Shown here in pieces: positions 44,294 through 52,997 of a stretch of 64,000 nt of DNA. The translations under genes were made by a program, and so were the position numbers. The notes beneath the pieces are model-generated. The model saw only the letters and a list, made by a program, of their open reading frames with translations. It made no database searches and had not been told where the DNA came from. Source of the DNA: Streptomyces sp. NBC_00461 (GTDB taxonomy: Bacteria > Actinomycetota > Actinomycetes > Streptomycetales > Streptomycetaceae); contig NZ_CP107902.1 of NCBI RefSeq assembly GCF_036013935.1, positions 5,179,001-5,243,000 on the forward strand, read 5' to 3'. Within the stretch, counting starts at the first letter, position 1. Each line of letters starts with the position of its first letter.

Positions 44294-44378
44294 TGCCCCC
44301 AGTATGCGCCTACGTCCAACCGGGTCTTCCGCTCGCTCGTCTCACTCGTCCATGACCGGCCCACCCGAGCCCAGGTGA

Positions 44379-44729
44379 TCAGCTCGAACCGGGACCGGAC
44401 GGGTCGGACGCCTCTTTCGCGGCACGGCGGTACTCGGCGTTGATGCGCTGGGCTTCCTCGAGCTGGTCCTCAAGGATGACGATGCGGCACGCGGCCTCGA
44501 CGGGGGTTCCCCTGTCGACGAGCTCGCGGGCGCGAGCGGCGATCCGCAACTGGTAGCGCGAGTAACGGCGATGTCCGCCCTCCGAGCGCAGCGGAGTGAT
44601 CAGTCGAGCCTCGCCGATGGCTCGGAGGAAACCAGGGGTGGTGCCGAGCATTTCGGCGGCCCGACCCATGGTGTACGCGGGGTAGTCGTCGTCATCCAGA
44701 CGACCGCTGAGCGGAGTATGTGCTGCCAT
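44379..44729 (-). CDS. MerR-like HTH regulator
   Basis: 116 residues. The HTH (YTMGRAAEMLGTTPGFLRAI) and the wing-like GEARLITPLRSEGGHRRYSR follow the MerR pattern, then a dimer helix (ILEDQLEEAQRINAEYRRAA) closes the protein. No effector domain. GAGGTGAC precedes ATG 44729. Homologous short MerR-like proteins often sit beside cold-shock genes in Streptomyces, as here. Confidence 0.85.
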   Translation of the reverse strand: MAAHTPLSGRLDDDDYPAYTMGRAAEMLGTTPGFLRAIGEARLITPLRSEGGHRRYSRYQLRIAARARELVDRGTPVEAACRIVILEDQLEEAQRINAEYRRAAKEASDPSGPGSS

Positions 44730-44910
44730 GTCACCTCGTTGTGCAACGCGTCGCGTGACCGGTCCGCCGTCCTTCCCGAACCAACCACTCGGAGAACGGG
44801 TACCGCGGTCTCGCTCGACTCTATCAACGAGAAGAAGGCTTATCGTCACGGAGTGCAATATCTGCTCTGGCAAAAGTAGATATTGATGCTCGGGAATCGG
44901 GCTTACGACA

Positions 44911-44948
44911 GTGAGGGCCCTGCCGACGCGCGTCGGCAGGGCCCTCAC
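44911..44948. terminator. Perfect 38-bp palindromic terminator
   Basis: GTGAGGGCCCTGCCGACG followed by its exact complement around a CG centre, 33 bp past the stop of DEAD-box helicase copy 2. No U-tract on either side. It should work as the end of the helicase transcript. Confidence 0.85.
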
Positions 44949-44981
44949 CGGGTCATGGATGGCGGCTTTCCGCCTGGGGCT

Positions 44982-46448
44982 CTAGGCGGCCGAGTTGGAG
45001 CCGGTCCGCCGCTGTGGCCTGCGGCGGGCTGCTTCGCCGGCGGGCCGGCCCTGGCCTGCGTGGCCCCGGCGGCCTCGACGGCTCTGGGACGACGAACCCG
45101 CGCCTCGGGGACGTTCCGCGGCCGGCGCGGTGATGACGACCGGGACGCCGGAAGGGGCCTGGGCGCCTGTGATGCGGCTCAGCTCCGCCTCGCCCGAACG
45201 CACCTGGGCCACCTGGGGGGTGATGCCGGCCGTGGCCATCAGCCGGCTCATGCCGCGACGCTGATCAGGGGTCACCAGGGTGACGACGCTGCCGGATTCG
45301 CCGGCACGGGCCGTACGGCCGCCGCGGTGGAGGTAGTCCTTGTGGTCGGTGGGCGGATCCACATTGACGACCAGGTCGAGGTTGTCGACGTGGATGCCGC
45401 GCGCCGCGACGTTGGTCGCGACCAGCACCGTCACGTGCCCGCTCTTGAACTGGGCCAGGGTCCGGGTGCGCTGTGGCTGGGACTTGCCGCCGTGCAGGGC
45501 CGCGGCGCGGACACCGCTGCCCAGCAGGTGCTTGGTCAGGCGGTCCACCGCGTGCTTGGTGTCGAGGAACATGATCACCCGGCCGTCCCGGGCCGCGATC
45601 TCGGTGGTCGTCCGGTGCTTGTCCGCGTCGTGCACATGGAGGACGTGGTGCTCCATCGTGGTGACCGCGCCCGCGGACGGGTCGACGGAGTGGACCACCG
45701 GGTCCGACAGGTAGCGGCGGACCAACCGGTCGACGTTGCGGTCCAGGGTGGCCGAGAAGAGCATCCGCTGACCGTCGGGACGCACCTGGTCGAGCAGGGC
45801 GGTGACCTGGGGCATGAAGCCCATGTCGGCCATCTGGTCGGCCTCGTCGAGGACCGTGATGTCGACGTCGTCCAGCCGGCAGTCGCCCCGGTCGATGAGG
45901 TCCTTGAGCCGCCCGGGCGTCGCGACGACCACCTCGGCCCCGGCGCGCAGCGCACCGGCCTGTCTGCCGATGGACATTCCGCCGACGACCGTGGCCAGCC
46001 GCAGGCTCACGGAACCGGCGTACGGCTTGAGCGCGTCGGTGACCTGCTGTGCGAGCTCGCGGGTGGGGACGAGAACGAGGGCGAGCGGCTGCCGCGGCTC
46101 GGCACGACGCCCCGCCGTACGGGCCAGCAGGGCGAGGCCGAAGGCGAGGGTCTTGCCCGAGCCGGTGCGGCCACGGCCGAGTACGTCACGACCGGCCAGC
46201 GAGTTCGGCAGGGTCGCCGCCTGGATCGGGAACGGCGCGGTCACGCCTTCGCGGCCGAGCGTGGCCAACAGCCGCGCGGGCATGTCGAGATCGGCGAACG
46301 CCTCGGCGGGCGGCAGCGCGGGCGTGATCGTCTTCGGCAGTGCGAACTCGCCCTGCGGGGCCGGGCGGGCCTGTCGACTTCCGAAGCTCTTGGAACGGCG
46401 CGGACCACCGGAGCGGTCATATGTACGGGATGTGCGGGCACGATTCAT
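44982..46448 (-). CDS. DEAD-box RNA helicase (copy 2)
   Basis: 488 residues, the same length as the helicase at 34090 and closely similar through the core. Motifs: PFPIQAATLP, GRGRTGSGKT, PTRELAQQV, TPGRL, VLDEADQMADMGF, SAT, ARGIHVDNLDLVVNVD, HRGGRTARAG. Differences concentrate in the basic N- and C-terminal tails (C-tail SQSRRGRRGHAGQGRPAGEA here). AAGGAAGG precedes ATG 46448. Arranged downstream of cold-shock copy 2 with a GC hairpin between. Confidence 0.93.
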   Translation of the reverse strand: MNRARTSRTYDRSGGPRRSKSFGSRQARPAPQGEFALPKTITPALPPAEAFADLDMPARLLATLGREGVTAPFPIQAATLPNSLAGRDVLGRGRTGSGKTLAFGLALLARTAGRRAEPRQPLALVLVPTRELAQQVTDALKPYAGSVSLRLATVVGGMSIGRQAGALRAGAEVVVATPGRLKDLIDRGDCRLDDVDITVLDEADQMADMGFMPQVTALLDQVRPDGQRMLFSATLDRNVDRLVRRYLSDPVVHSVDPSAGAVTTMEHHVLHVHDADKHRTTTEIAARDGRVIMFLDTKHAVDRLTKHLLGSGVRAAALHGGKSQPQRTRTLAQFKSGHVTVLVATNVAARGIHVDNLDLVVNVDPPTDHKDYLHRGGRTARAGESGSVVTLVTPDQRRGMSRLMATAGITPQVAQVRSGEAELSRITGAQAPSGVPVVITAPAAERPRGAGSSSQSRRGRRGHAGQGRPAGEAARRRPQRRTGSNSAA

Positions 46449-46616
46449 GCGAAGCCTTCCTTGATGGCACGCACCAAGGAATTCCCGCAGCACGGAGCGG
46501 CGCAGAGAATCTCGAGACGAGCCAGAGTCGATGTGGGCCGGGTCGGACCGACGGGGAATGCGTCACCGGTCGGTCGTGCGGCGGAGTCTTCCCGTCGCTC
46601 GCCCTGAAAAGCAGCG

Positions 46617-46653
46617 AGCTGGGGCCCGCACCCCAGAGGTGCGGGCCCCAGCT
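46617..46653 (-). terminator. GC hairpin between cold-shock gene and helicase (copy 2)
   Basis: 16-bp perfect stem AGCTGGGGCCCGCACC with a CCAGA loop, 25 bp after cold-shock stop and 169 bp before the helicase start. Its 12-bp core is identical to the hairpin of copy 1, but the stem is longer. Confidence 0.7.
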
Positions 46654-46677
46654 GCGAAGTATCTGTCAGCGCTGGTG

Positions 46678-46881
46678 TCAGGCCGGAACGATGTTCTCGG
46701 CCGTCGGGCCCTTCTGGCCCTGCGCGATGTCGAAGGACACCTTCTGGCCTTCCTGCAGCTCGCGGAAGCCGGAGGCGGCGATGTTCGAGTAGTGGGCGAA
46801 GACGTCGGGGCCGCCGCCGTCCTGCTCGATGAAGCCGAAGCCCTTTTCGGCGTTGAACCACTTCACGGTGCCAGTAGCCAT
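46678..46881 (-). CDS. Cold-shock protein (copy 2)
   Basis: 67 residues, nearly identical to copy 1 ([20 protein letters not shown]). RNP1 and RNP2 are intact. Substitutions are confined to the loop after DGGG and the C-terminal third ([18 protein letters not shown]). GAAGGAG lies upstream. The leader contains a hairpin and two blocks shared with copy 1. Confidence 0.96.
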   Translation of the reverse strand: MATGTVKWFNAEKGFGFIEQDGGGPDVFAHYSNIAASGFRELQEGQKVSFDIAQGQKGPTAENIVPA

Positions 46882-46908
46882 GTCATTTCTCCTTCGGAGG
46901 CGGAGTCA

Positions 46909-46990
46909 GGAATTCACCCTGTGTGAATTCCGTGTCGCCGTGATGATTAACCCGTCGGAAATGAACCTTCTGGCAACCACACCTGCAACT
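46909..46990 (-). promoter_or_regulatory. 5' leader of cold-shock gene 2 with hairpin and conserved blocks
   Basis: A 9-bp perfect hairpin GGAATTCAC-cctgt-GTGAATTCC (46909-46931), 28 nt before the start codon, is AT-rich and thus temperature-labile. Farther out lie GTCGCCGTGATGAT (46934-46947) and the conserved 22-bp block (46969-46990) also found before copy 1. Confidence 0.5.
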
Positions 46991-47035
46991 GACATCGACA
47001 GTAGCACGGTGCGATCGGCCCTGCACGGTCGATAA

Positions 47036-47426
47036 TTCCGCCCTGGTGAACGGTCGGGGAATACTCGTGGTGCCCCGCACCTAATTCTCATTCAGCGAGC
47101 GCAGATATTGCTCTCCGTGGGCGGGACCTTCGCTGTCGTGCGCGTCCACCCACAGCCCTGTGGCCTCCTCCGACGGGGGCTGTGCCGCCGCCACCGTCTT
47201 CAGTGGGCGGCACGACGGTGAACCCCCCGAGGCGCCCCTCCCGCGACGAAGGTCACATCTCCCGCGAGGAGGTCATCGTGATCGGCACGGCGTCGCCGCA
47301 CGGATCCGGGAACGCGACAGACGGGCGGATCGGCCCCGAATGCTTCCCTTGCACAGTGCGACGGCGGGTACTCGTCGGCCGGAGGCTCTCCTGGGAGCCC
47401 GGTCCTCGACCCTGAAGGTGCATGCG
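47036..47426. other. 390-bp stretch without a convincing gene
   Basis: Holds the region upstream of the truncated oxidase. A 45-codon frame from GTG 47279 follows a strong GAGGAGG but its product is not recognisable. Nothing else stands out. Confidence 0.3.
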
Positions 47427-48008
47427 ATGGCTCGTACATCACGACACGGCGCGCGCGGCCCGGCTGCCGGATCGGAGACGACGGTCGACGCGGTCGCTCT
47501 GGAGGCCGCGCTTCGCGACGCGGTCGATGGCGAGGTCCGTTTCGACGCGGGCAGCAGGGGAGCGTATGCCACGGACGGGTCCAACTACCGTCAGGTGCCC
47601 ATCGGCGTGGTCGTCCCGCGCGGTGTGGACGCCGCCGTGCGGGCGGTGGAGGTGTGCGCGCGGTTCAGGGCTCCCGTGCTGTCCAGGGGAGGCGGCACCA
47701 GTCTGGCGGGGCAGACGACCAACACGGCGGTGGTCATCGACTGGACCAAGTACTGCCACGCCCTGCTGTCGGTGGACGCCGACGCGCGCACCTGTGTGGT
47801 GGAGCCGGGGATCGTCCTGGACGAGCTCAACCGGCAACTGTCCGATCACCGCCTGCAGTTCGGGCCCAAGCCGTCCACGCACAGCCACTGCTCGCTCGGC
47901 GGCATGATCGGCAACAACTCGTGCGGGGCATCGGCCCAGGCGTACGGCAAGACCGTGGACAACGTGCGCCGCCTGGAGATCCTCACCTACGACGGCACCA
48001 GGAAATGC
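47427..48008 (+). pseudogene. Truncated FAD-linked oxidase (GlcD/D-lactate dehydrogenase type)
   Basis: From ATG 47427 (GAAGG upstream) about 190 codons read as the FAD-binding PCMH domain of a large FAD/iron-sulfur oxidase: RGAYATDGSNYRQVPIGVVV, LSRGGGTSLAGQTTNTAVVI, FGPKPSTHSHCSLGGMIGNN, then SCGASAQAYGKTVDNVRRLE and ILTYDGT. After about 48008 the similarity stops and the frame runs 22 codons into the opposite gene. Full-length members have about 950 residues including cap and iron-sulfur domains, so only the first fifth is left. Confidence 0.78.
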
Positions 48009-48039
48009 TGCCCGGCCACCGCCACCGCGAGGACCGGGA

Positions 48040-48363
48040 TCAGGCGCCCCAGCCGTAGGCGTCGTGTGTCGTGAGTTCGCTCCAGAACGACGGCTCGACC
48101 GGCCCTGATACTCCTGCGGCTTCGAGCATCGGCCTGATCTCGGCCCCCTGCTCCTGGAAGAACGACTCGAAGCTCTGCCGGTCGGGCCACTCGTCGAGCA
48201 CCATCAGGCTGCCGCCGTCGTCGGAGCCGTAGAAGCGGTGCGCGATGAGGCCGTGACGCCTCGCCGCTTCGAGGACGGCCTGCATCTTCTCCGCGTTGGC
48301 CGAGGCGAACTGCTCCACCCCCTTGGGGTCGCCGGCGACCTTGAACGTCATGATCACAGACAT
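48040..48363 (-). CDS. Antibiotic biosynthesis monooxygenase-like (ABM) protein
   Basis: 107-residue dimeric alpha/beta-barrel protein. The strand-helix pattern MSVIMTFKVAGDPKGVEQFA, GLIAHRFYGSDDGGSLMVLD, then EWPDRQSFESFFQEQ is typical of ABM/YgiN-like proteins, which include quinone monooxygenases and heme-degrading enzymes. No catalytic set allows a finer call. The ATG at 48363 lies 22 bp from a GCTGGT hexamer array. Confidence 0.8.
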   Translation of the reverse strand: MSVIMTFKVAGDPKGVEQFASANAEKMQAVLEAARRHGLIAHRFYGSDDGGSLMVLDEWPDRQSFESFFQEQGAEIRPMLEAAGVSGPVEPSFWSELTTHDAYGWGA

Positions 48364-48385
48364 AACGGCTCCGCTTCACTCGGAC

Positions 48386-48430
48386 GCTGGTGCTGGTGCT
48401 GGTGCTGGTGCTGGTGCTGGTGCTGGTGCT
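48386..48430. repeat. GCTGGT hexanucleotide tandem repeat
   Basis: Seven and a half perfect copies of GCTGGT in 45 bp, in the region upstream of the ABM gene and downstream of the ABC transporter operon. It is the complement of the AGCACC hexamer that encodes the Ser-Thr repeat at 31426. Confidence 0.9.
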
Positions 48431-48529
48431 GAGATATTCACAGCAAATGGTCTACAAGTGCGTTAAACACACCGAAACCATACGAAATCCCAGCACCGAC
48501 GCACCGACGCACCATGCGCCCGCGAGTGC

Positions 48530-49381
48530 TCAGCCGCCTTCGTGGATCCGGCGCAGGAAGGCCCGTGTGCGTTCGTGGGCGGGGTCGGTCATGACCTGCT
48601 CAGGGGGGCCTTCCTCCAGGACGGCGCCCTGGTCGAACATGACCAGCCGGTCCGCGGCCGAGCGCGCGAAACCCATCTCGTGCGTGACGACGATCATCGT
48701 CATGCCGTCGTCGACGAGTTCCTTCATCACGGCGATGACCTCGCCGACCATCTCGGGGTCGAGGGCGCTCGTCGGTTCGTCGAAGAGCATCAGCTCCGGC
48801 TTCATGGCGAGGGCGCGGGCGATGGCGACGCGCTGCTGCTGGCCGCCGGACAGTGCCGACGGCCGCGACGACGCCTTGTGTTCGAGGCCCACCCTCGCCA
48901 GGAGCGCCCGCGCCTGCTCCCTGGCCTCGGCTTTCGGCATGCCGAGGACCTTCGTCGGCGCGACGGCCACGTTGTCGAGCGCGGTCAGATGGGGGAAGAG
49001 GTTGAAGCGCTGGAAGACGAAACCGATGTTGCGGCGGCGTTCGGCCACCACCTTCGGCCGCTCCTCCACCGGCTGCTGGGAGGCGGACGGCCGCGGCCGG
49101 TAGCCGACCGGGCGGCCGTGGATGAGGATCTCGCCCTCGTCGATGCGTTCCAGGTGGTTGAGACATCGCAGGAACGTGGTCTTGCCGGATCCGGACGGCC
49201 CCACCATGACCACGACCTCGCGGGCCCGGACGTCCATGGAGATGCCGTTCAGCACCCGGACGTCGCCGAAGCGCTTGACCACCCCGCGTGCCGACATCAC
49301 CGCCGACGCGTCGGCCGGCCCGGCGGGCGCACCGGCCCCGTGCCCCTCGGGTGCCCCGGCCTGCCTCGTGATCGGTTCCAT
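48530..49381 (-). CDS. Polar amino acid ABC transporter, ATP-binding protein
   Basis: 283 residues, GlnQ/HisP family. Walker [10 protein letters not shown]-loop [16 protein letters not shown], signature LSGGQQQR, Walker [15 protein letters not shown], switch His in [10 protein letters not shown] 28-residue Gly/Ala-rich N-terminal extension precedes the fold. It starts 1 bp after the permease stop, so the permease and ATPase are cotranslated. Energises uptake of a polar amino acid or peptide-like solute. Confidence 0.93.
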   Translation of the reverse strand: MEPITRQAGAPEGHGAGAPAGPADASAVMSARGVVKRFGDVRVLNGISMDVRAREVVVMVGPSGSGKTTFLRCLNHLERIDEGEILIHGRPVGYRPRPSASQQPVEERPKVVAERRRNIGFVFQRFNLFPHLTALDNVAVAPTKVLGMPKAEAREQARALLARVGLEHKASSRPSALSGGQQQRVAIARALAMKPELMLFDEPTSALDPEMVGEVIAVMKELVDDGMTMIVVTHEMGFARSAADRLVMFDQGAVLEEGPPEQVMTDPAHERTRAFLRRIHEGG

Positions 49382-49382
49382 G

Positions 49383-50228
49383 TCAGTGGGCCTCCTTGCC
49401 GACGAGCGTGGCGTTTTCGCGGCCGGCGGTGCGGCCCGGGCCGCCTCCGGTGAACCGCTCCCGCAGCGAGGGCGCGGCGATCACCTGTCCCGGATCCGCG
49501 AGTTTGCGCTCGATGAACCGCTGGACGAACGACCACACCGTCGTCAGCGCGAGGTAGTAGCAGGCGGCGACGAGGAAGATCTCGAAGGTCTTGAAGGTCG
49601 CCGAGTTGATCGACTGCACGGTCAGGAACATCTCCTGCAGCCCGATGACCGACAGGAGGGAGGTCGACTTCATCATCAGGTTGAACTCGTTGCCCAGGGG
49701 CGGAACGATGATCCGGATCGCCTGCGGCAGCAGCACGACCCGCATGGTCATCCCCGGGGTCATGCCCAGCGCCTGCGCCGCCTCCGCCTGCCCGGGATCG
49801 ATGGCGTCGAGGGCCGCGCGGAAGATCTCCGCCATGTAGGCGCCCTCGTTCACGGCGAGCGTCAGAATGGCCGCCTGTACGACACCGAGGAGGACGAGCC
49901 CGCCCAACTGGACGTCTCCGAAGCGGTAGATGCCCGCTGCCGCGAGGCCGTTGTAGACGAGGACGAGCTGGACGAGCAGGGGCGTACCGCGCACCAGCCA
50001 GACATAGGTGCGGCCGCCCCAGCGCAGCGGGGCGAAGCGGCTGCGCTGGGCCAGGGCGATGGCGAACCCGAGGAGTACACCGAGCAGTTGGGCGAGGACC
50101 GAGATGTAGACGGTGCGCCAGAGTCCGTCGAGGAACGGCCCGGAGGGCGAGGACAGGTAGTGCCAGAAGAACGGCCAGTCGAAGCCGCCCTGCTGCCCCG
50201 TGTCAGCGAGCACGGTTGCGTGGGTCAC
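49383..50228 (-). CDS. Polar amino acid ABC transporter, permease
   Basis: 281 residues, HisM/GlnP-type permease with about five helices. The EAA loop reads [20 protein letters not shown]. It starts with GTG 50228 (the ATG-equivalent codon directly after AGAGAAGACC). Both N-terminal ([20 protein letters not shown]) and core segments match single-gene permeases that work as homodimers. Middle gene of a binding protein - permease - ATPase operon. Confidence 0.93.
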   Translation of the reverse strand: MTHATVLADTGQQGGFDWPFFWHYLSSPSGPFLDGLWRTVYISVLAQLLGVLLGFAIALAQRSRFAPLRWGGRTYVWLVRGTPLLVQLVLVYNGLAAAGIYRFGDVQLGGLVLLGVVQAAILTLAVNEGAYMAEIFRAALDAIDPGQAEAAQALGMTPGMTMRVVLLPQAIRIIVPPLGNEFNLMMKSTSLLSVIGLQEMFLTVQSINSATFKTFEIFLVAACYYLALTTVWSFVQRFIERKLADPGQVIAAPSLRERFTGGGPGRTAGRENATLVGKEAH

Positions 50229-50259
50229 GTGGTCTTCTCTCTGCGCGCGTGCCGCGGGG

Positions 50260-51135
50260 TCAGCCGGCGATGTCGTCGCCGGTCAGGTTCCACTTCTTGA
50301 GGATCGAGTCGTACGAGCCGCTCTTGCTCACCGCGGCCAGCGCCTTGGCGAGCGCGTCGTGCAGGGACGCGTCGTCCTTGCGGGTCGCGGCTCCCACCTT
50401 GATGCGGTTGAAGGGTTCGCCGGCCAGGCTGAAGTCGTCCGGCTGCTGCTTCAGTACGTACGCGGCGGTCTCCAGCGTCGTGCCGTAGGCGTCCACCAGT
50501 CCGAGGCGCAGTTGCTGGAGGGCGTCGCTGTCCTTGGTGAACTGCCGGATGTCGATCTTGGCCTTCCCGGCCGCCGTGCACTTCGCGGACTGGTCGGTGA
50601 GGTACTGGACGACGGTGGTGCCCGTCTGCCCGGCCGCCTTCTTGCCGCACAGGTCGTCCGCGCTCTTGATGGTCCCGGCGTTCTTCTTGGCCACGACGAG
50701 CGTGTTGGAGGCGTACATGTACGGGACGAAGTCGACGGCCTTCTCCCGCTCCGGCTTGATGTAGAGCTGGCTGATGATCGCGTCGCACTGCTTGGCCTGC
50801 AGCGCCGGGATGATTCCGTTGAAGCTGGTGTTGGCCCAGTTGGCCTTGACTCCGAGCTCGGCGGCCAGCGCGTTCCCGAGTTCGACCTCGGCTCCGACCG
50901 GCTTCTGGGCGACGTCGTAGTACGTCAGCGGCGGCGCGCTGATGTCCGAGCAGTAGGTGATCTGACCGCTCTTGACGAGCGCGCCCGCGGGCAGCCTGAC
51001 CGACGCCTTCGCCGGGGCGGCTGCGTCGGTGCCGCCGGAGTTCCCGGAGCATCCGGTGAGGGCCATGGCGGCCGCGGCGGTGGCACCCGTCAGCACGGAC
51101 ACCGAACGACGGGAGAAGCAGAGCGACCTGGCCAT
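50260..51135 (-). CDS. Polar amino acid ABC transporter, substrate-binding lipoprotein
   Basis: 291 residues. Lipobox ALTGC with lipidated Cys29. The mature domain is a type-3 extracellular solute-binding protein: YCSDISAPPLTYYD, GAEVELGNALAAELGVKANW, FNGIIPALQAKQCDAIISQL. GGGAG precedes ATG 51135. It heads the transporter operon. The opposite-strand gamma-glutamyltransferase-like gene suggests a glutamate- or glutathione-related ligand, by context only. Confidence 0.9.
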   Translation of the reverse strand: MARSLCFSRRSVSVLTGATAAAAMALTGCSGNSGGTDAAAPAKASVRLPAGALVKSGQITYCSDISAPPLTYYDVAQKPVGAEVELGNALAAELGVKANWANTSFNGIIPALQAKQCDAIISQLYIKPEREKAVDFVPYMYASNTLVVAKKNAGTIKSADDLCGKKAAGQTGTTVVQYLTDQSAKCTAAGKAKIDIRQFTKDSDALQQLRLGLVDAYGTTLETAAYVLKQQPDDFSLAGEPFNRIKVGAATRKDDASLHDALAKALAAVSKSGSYDSILKKWNLTGDDIAG

Positions 51136-51187
51136 TTTCAGAACTCCCTTGAGAGTTCGCGCTGTTGCGCGACGATGTAAGTCAATG

Positions 51188-51212
51188 TCATAGTCGATAA
51201 CGTTGACTATGA
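51188..51212. promoter_or_regulatory. Perfect inverted repeat, candidate operator
   Basis: TCATAGTC - GATAACGTT - GACTATGA, 8-bp arms with a 9-bp spacer, located 52 bp before the binding-protein start and 108 bp before the GGT-like start. A nested GTCAA/TTGAC pair (51181-51185, 51203-51207) adds symmetry. Its position in the divergent promoter region makes it a likely site of the TetR regulator at 52998. Confidence 0.7.
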
Positions 51213-51319
51213 GGGGAAGCTAGGCCCGCCGCTCTTGGACTGTCAAGAAGTCCCATGTAACGCGGCGGTTAAAGAGGCCGCACCACAGGCGGCCGCCGGC
51301 GCACTCGGGAAAGGGAACG

Positions 51320-52936
51320 ATGTCCGCATTCACCGAACGTCCGCTCGCCGCCAGGGGCGGGGACTGGGCTGTCGCCACACCCCACGCCGGGGCCAGCGAC
51401 GTGGCGGCCGAGGTCCTGCGCGGGGGCGGCAACGCGGTCGACGCGGCGCTCGCCGCCGCCGCCATGCTGACGGTGGTCTACCCCAACCAGTGCTCTGTCG
51501 GCGGCGACCTGCTGGCCCTGGTGGGCACCCGGGACGGCGAGGTCAGCTTCGTCAACGCCAGCGGCCGGTCCCCTCGCGCGCTCGACGTGGCGTCGTTGAC
51601 GGCGGCGTACGACACGATGCCGGTCCTCGGCGCCCTGCCGGTGACGGTTCCCGGCGCGGTCGCCGGATGGGCCGCCCTCGCCGAGAAGTGGGGCACGCGT
51701 CCGCTCGCCGCGGCGCTCGCACCCGCCGAGGCCGCCGCCCGTGAGGGGGTGGCCGTGGCCCCGGGACTGGCCCACGACCTCGCCCGGGAGAGCGGCAACC
51801 TGGCGCGGGACCCCGGCATGCGGGGGGTGTTCTTCGCCGACGGCGAGGTCCTCGCGGCCGGAAAGACGCTGCGCCAGCCCCACCTCGCCCGCTCCCTCGC
51901 CCTGATCGGCTCCGACGGCCCCGCCGCGATGTACGGCGGAGAGGTGGGCGCGAGACTGGTGAAGCTGCTCGCCGCGGGGGGCTCCGCGATGACGGAGGAG
52001 GATTTCGCCGCACACACCGTGGAGCTGTCGCAGGCGCTCGCCGCGGAGTACGACGGTGTCGAGTATCTGTCGGCCGGTGCGAACTCGCAGGGCCTCTACT
52101 TCCTCCAGGGCCTCAGGGCGCTCGACGTGGCCCGCAGCGTCCGCGGGCCGCTCGACCCGCTGGGCCGCGACGCCGGCGTGGTCGCCTCCGTACTCGCGTG
52201 GACCGCGGGCGACCGCGACCGCCACTGCGCCGACCCGGACTGGAGCAGCGCCCCCGTCGACCACCTGCTGTCCGACACGTACGCGCGGCGCGTCGCCGAG
52301 CACGCCCTGTCGGGCACGGCGGTCGACCTGCTCGCCCAGCGCAAGGCATCCGGTGACACCGTCGCGGTGGTGGTGGCCGACGCGGACGGCACCTGGGTCT
52401 CCCTGATCCAGAGCGTCTTCCACAGCTTCGGCGCCGCCGTGCTCGACCCCGGCACCGGGATCGTCCTGCACAACCGGGGCGCCTCGTTCTCCCTCGACCC
52501 CGCCTCGCCCAACGTGCTGGCCGGCGGGAAGCGGCCACTGCACACGCTCATGCCGGTTCTGGTCCGCGAAGGGGGCGAACTCGTCGGCGCGCACGGCGCC
52601 ATGGGGGGACGTGCCCAACCCCAGGTGCACACCCACATGGCCCTGCAGCTCGCCGCCGGTTCCCCTCCCGAACACGCCGTGTCGGTGCCACGCTGGGTCC
52701 TGGGAGCCATGGAGGCAGGGGTGACGGCCGGCGCGGGCGTCGTCAGCACCGAGCGGGACGTCCCCCCGGCCGGCGTCCAGGCGATCGAGGAGGCGGGCTT
52801 CACCGTCCGCTCGCTCGGCGCGAACGACGACGGGGTGGGCCACGGGCAGTTGGTCCGGCGGGTCCCCGGGGACGGCCGGCCCCACCTGGCGGCGGCGGCC
52901 GATCCGCGTGCGGACGGTTCGGCGGTCGCGGGCTGA
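51320..52936 (+). CDS. Gamma-glutamyltransferase family protein
   Basis: 538-residue Ntn-hydrolase of the GGT family. The large-subunit start (ATPHAGASDVAAEVLRGGGN, then AVDAALAAAAMLTVVYPNQC) and SVGGDLLALV are characteristic. The self-cleavage site is SGDTVAVVVADADG near residue 350, giving a nucleophilic Thr; FHSFGAAVLDPGTGIVLHNR and GGKRPLHTLMPVLV follow. No signal peptide, unlike periplasmic GGTs, so it works inside the cell, possibly as an amidohydrolase for imported gamma-glutamyl compounds. AAAGGGAA precedes ATG 51320. Cotranscription with the TetR gene 61 bp downstream is likely. Confidence 0.88.
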   Translation: MSAFTERPLAARGGDWAVATPHAGASDVAAEVLRGGGNAVDAALAAAAMLTVVYPNQCSVGGDLLALVGTRDGEVSFVNASGRSPRALDVASLTAAYDTMPVLGALPVTVPGAVAGWAALAEKWGTRPLAAALAPAEAAAREGVAVAPGLAHDLARESGNLARDPGMRGVFFADGEVLAAGKTLRQPHLARSLALIGSDGPAAMYGGEVGARLVKLLAAGGSAMTEEDFAAHTVELSQALAAEYDGVEYLSAGANSQGLYFLQGLRALDVARSVRGPLDPLGRDAGVVASVLAWTAGDRDRHCADPDWSSAPVDHLLSDTYARRVAEHALSGTAVDLLAQRKASGDTVAVVVADADGTWVSLIQSVFHSFGAAVLDPGTGIVLHNRGASFSLDPASPNVLAGGKRPLHTLMPVLVREGGELVGAHGAMGGRAQPQVHTHMALQLAAGSPPEHAVSVPRWVLGAMEAGVTAGAGVVSTERDVPPAGVQAIEEAGFTVRSLGANDDGVGHGQLVRRVPGDGRPHLAAAADPRADGSAVAG

Positions 52937-52997
52937 TACCGGCTGACGAGGCGGCCGGATGCGCGATCATGGGAGCGACCGACGTGAGGAAGGAAGC

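Noticed and set aside
47279..47415. 45-codon frame after a strong GAGGAGG
   Set aside because: Product not recognisable and ends just before the truncated oxidase; good ribosome site alone is not enough evidence.
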